Below are positions 39,911-40,755 of a DNA stretch of 40,755 nucleotides, piece by piece. The position numbers were made by a program, and so were the translations under genes. Origin of the DNA: Methanosarcinales archaeon (GTDB taxonomy: Archaea; Halobacteriota; Syntropharchaeia; Alkanophagales; Methanospirareceae); assembly GCA_025464275.1 (NCBI GenBank), contig JAODGR010000043.1:1-40755 (forward strand). Direction: 5' to 3'. Each line of letters begins with the position of its first letter. Positions within the stretch are counted from its first letter, which is position 1. Under the pieces are notes generated by a model. It made no database searches. It saw nothing but the letters and a program-made list of their open reading frames with translations, and was not told the origin of the DNA.

Positions 39911-40755
39911 ATGAGATCTCTTACCTTTGCAGCCCGTATGGAGGATGTAAAGCCCTCAGCGACATTCAAATATAACGAAGCAGCAAAGAAGCCGGGGGTA
40001 ATTAACCTTACCATAGGTAGACCGGGCTTTGATACGCCGGAGGTGATAAAGGACGCGGCGAAACGGGCACTGGATGAAGGTAAAGTACACTACACACCCT
40101 CAAAGGGTATACCAGAACTTAGAGAGGCAATAGCAGCCAAACTGGAGAGGGAGAACCGTATCGGTGGCATCGATGCGGATAAGGTCGTCGTCTCAGGTGG
40201 TGCGAAACAGATAATCTACTGTATAATCATGGCACTGGCAGACAGGGGAGATGTGGTGGCAATTCAGAATCCCACATGGGTGAGTTACGAGGCTCAGATC
40301 CGACTGGCAGATGCGAGAGTGGAGTGGCTGAGTTTGAAGCCGGAGGAGGGTTTCATCCCGGGTGACGATTTCATGCACGAGCTGGAGGAGACGAGTGCCA
40401 AACTGCTGATACTCAATTCGCCAAGTAATCCCACGGGTGCAGTCTTTCCAGAGCGGATAATCAGGGAGATAATGGATGTATGCAGCAGGAAGGGGATCTT
40501 CGTCATCTCTGATGAGGTGTATGAGAAGCTGATCTATGAGGGCAGGCATTACAGCCCTGCGAGTGACTATGAGAATGTGATAACGGTGAACGCATTCAGC
40601 AAGGCGTACAGTATGACAGGATGGCGGCTTGGATACTGTGCGTGTGTAAATCGGGAGCTGGTGGAGAAGATAGAGACGGTGCACCAGCAATCACTCTCAT
40701 GCTGCACCTCCTTTGCGCAGTACGGTGCTCTGGCGGCATTCACAGACGAGGCGAG
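39911..40755 (+). CDS. Class I/II aminotransferase, aspartate type (partial)
   Basis: The gene opens at ATG 39911 and runs off the window after 281 codons. It begins MRSLTFAARMEDVKPSATFKY (cited in part), then NLTIGRPGFDTP, YTPSKGIPELREAIA, LNSPSNPTGAV (substrate-binding), ISDEVYEKLIYEG and NAFSKAYSMTGWRLGY with the PLP-binding lysine in SK. This is a fold type I aminotransferase of the aspartate aminotransferase subgroup I gamma; the amino donor cannot be told. It is 23 bases downstream of the citrate-synthase-like gene, so the set ligA, synthase, aminotransferase is probably co-transcribed. Confidence 0.9.
   Translation, partial: MRSLTFAARMEDVKPSATFKYNEAAKKPGVINLTIGRPGFDTPEVIKDAAKRALDEGKVHYTPSKGIPELREAIAAKLERENRIGGIDADKVVVSGGAKQIIYCIIMALADRGDVVAIQNPTWVSYEAQIRLADARVEWLSLKPEEGFIPGDDFMHELEETSAKLLILNSPSNPTGAVFPERIIREIMDVCSRKGIFVISDEVYEKLIYEGRHYSPASDYENVITVNAFSKAYSMTGWRLGYCACVNRELVEKIETVHQQSLSCCTSFAQYGALAAFTDEA

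Overview
The window is 40,755 bases of dense archaeal chromosome (66 features listed, no gene-free stretch over about 190 bases). The organism is archaeal: it encodes TFB, LSm, ribosomal proteins L15e and L37e, aIF2-beta, pantoate kinase, sn-glycerol-1-phosphate dehydrogenase, a Pcc1-like KEOPS subunit and an RPA-associated OB protein. It carries methyl-coenzyme M reductase (Mcr) accessory genes: McrC, a probable component A2 end, a YcaO of the McrA-thioamidation type, methanogenesis marker 12 and a DUF2111 protein. An acyl-CoA dehydrogenase and a bacterial-type NAD-dependent DNA ligase are also present. Together these suggest a methane- or alkane-oxidising or methanogenic euryarchaeon, perhaps of the ANME-1/Syntrophoarchaeia kind. 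The lineage is inference; no mcrA or 16S gene is in the window.

Layout. 1-4.5 kb: Mcr maturation region (ABC ATPase end, mcrC, a class I methyltransferase, two small coupled genes diverging from ycaO, a small zinc-ribbon gene, a winged-helix regulator). 4.6-6.7 kb: TFB with a short linker, and a GH57 glycosidase. 6.7-9.3 kb (minus): Pcc1-like protein, two CBS proteins, a membrane protein, DUF2111. 9.3-13.7 kb (minus): a tightly packed carbohydrate operon (nucleotidyltransferase, unknown 109-residue protein, GT4 glycosyltransferase, phosphoglycerate kinase). 13.8-16.2 kb: regulators and signalling (ribbon-helix-helix protein, roadblock protein, membrane protein, a second winged-helix paralogue, an unknown protein behind a perfect palindrome). 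16.2-21 kb: pantoate kinase, diadenylate cyclase, a lone ZnuB-type permease, PRPP synthetase, ketol-acid reductoisomerase. 21-25.8 kb: GT2-like protein, acyl-CoA dehydrogenase, OB-fold protein, TrmO, Nudix hydrolase overlapping a NIL-domain ferredoxin. 25.9-31.5 kb: purS-trpS-radical SAM operon, DUF763, then translation genes (L15e, LSm, L37e, tRNA-Ser, aIF2-beta). 31.5-36.5 kb (minus): marker 12, UPF0179, G1P dehydrogenase, RPA-associated protein, MEMO, ribosomal S2. 36.6 kb to the end: ligA, a (homo)citrate-synthase-type enzyme and an aminotransferase cut by the window edge.

Three themes stand out. First, Mcr maturation genes cluster with an unassigned methyltransferase and two unknown small proteins. 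Second, several candidate operators can be seen, including one dyad shared by two regulator genes 9.7 kb apart. Third, short in-frame tandem repeats have expanded inside loops or ends of otherwise conserved housekeeping proteins across the window.
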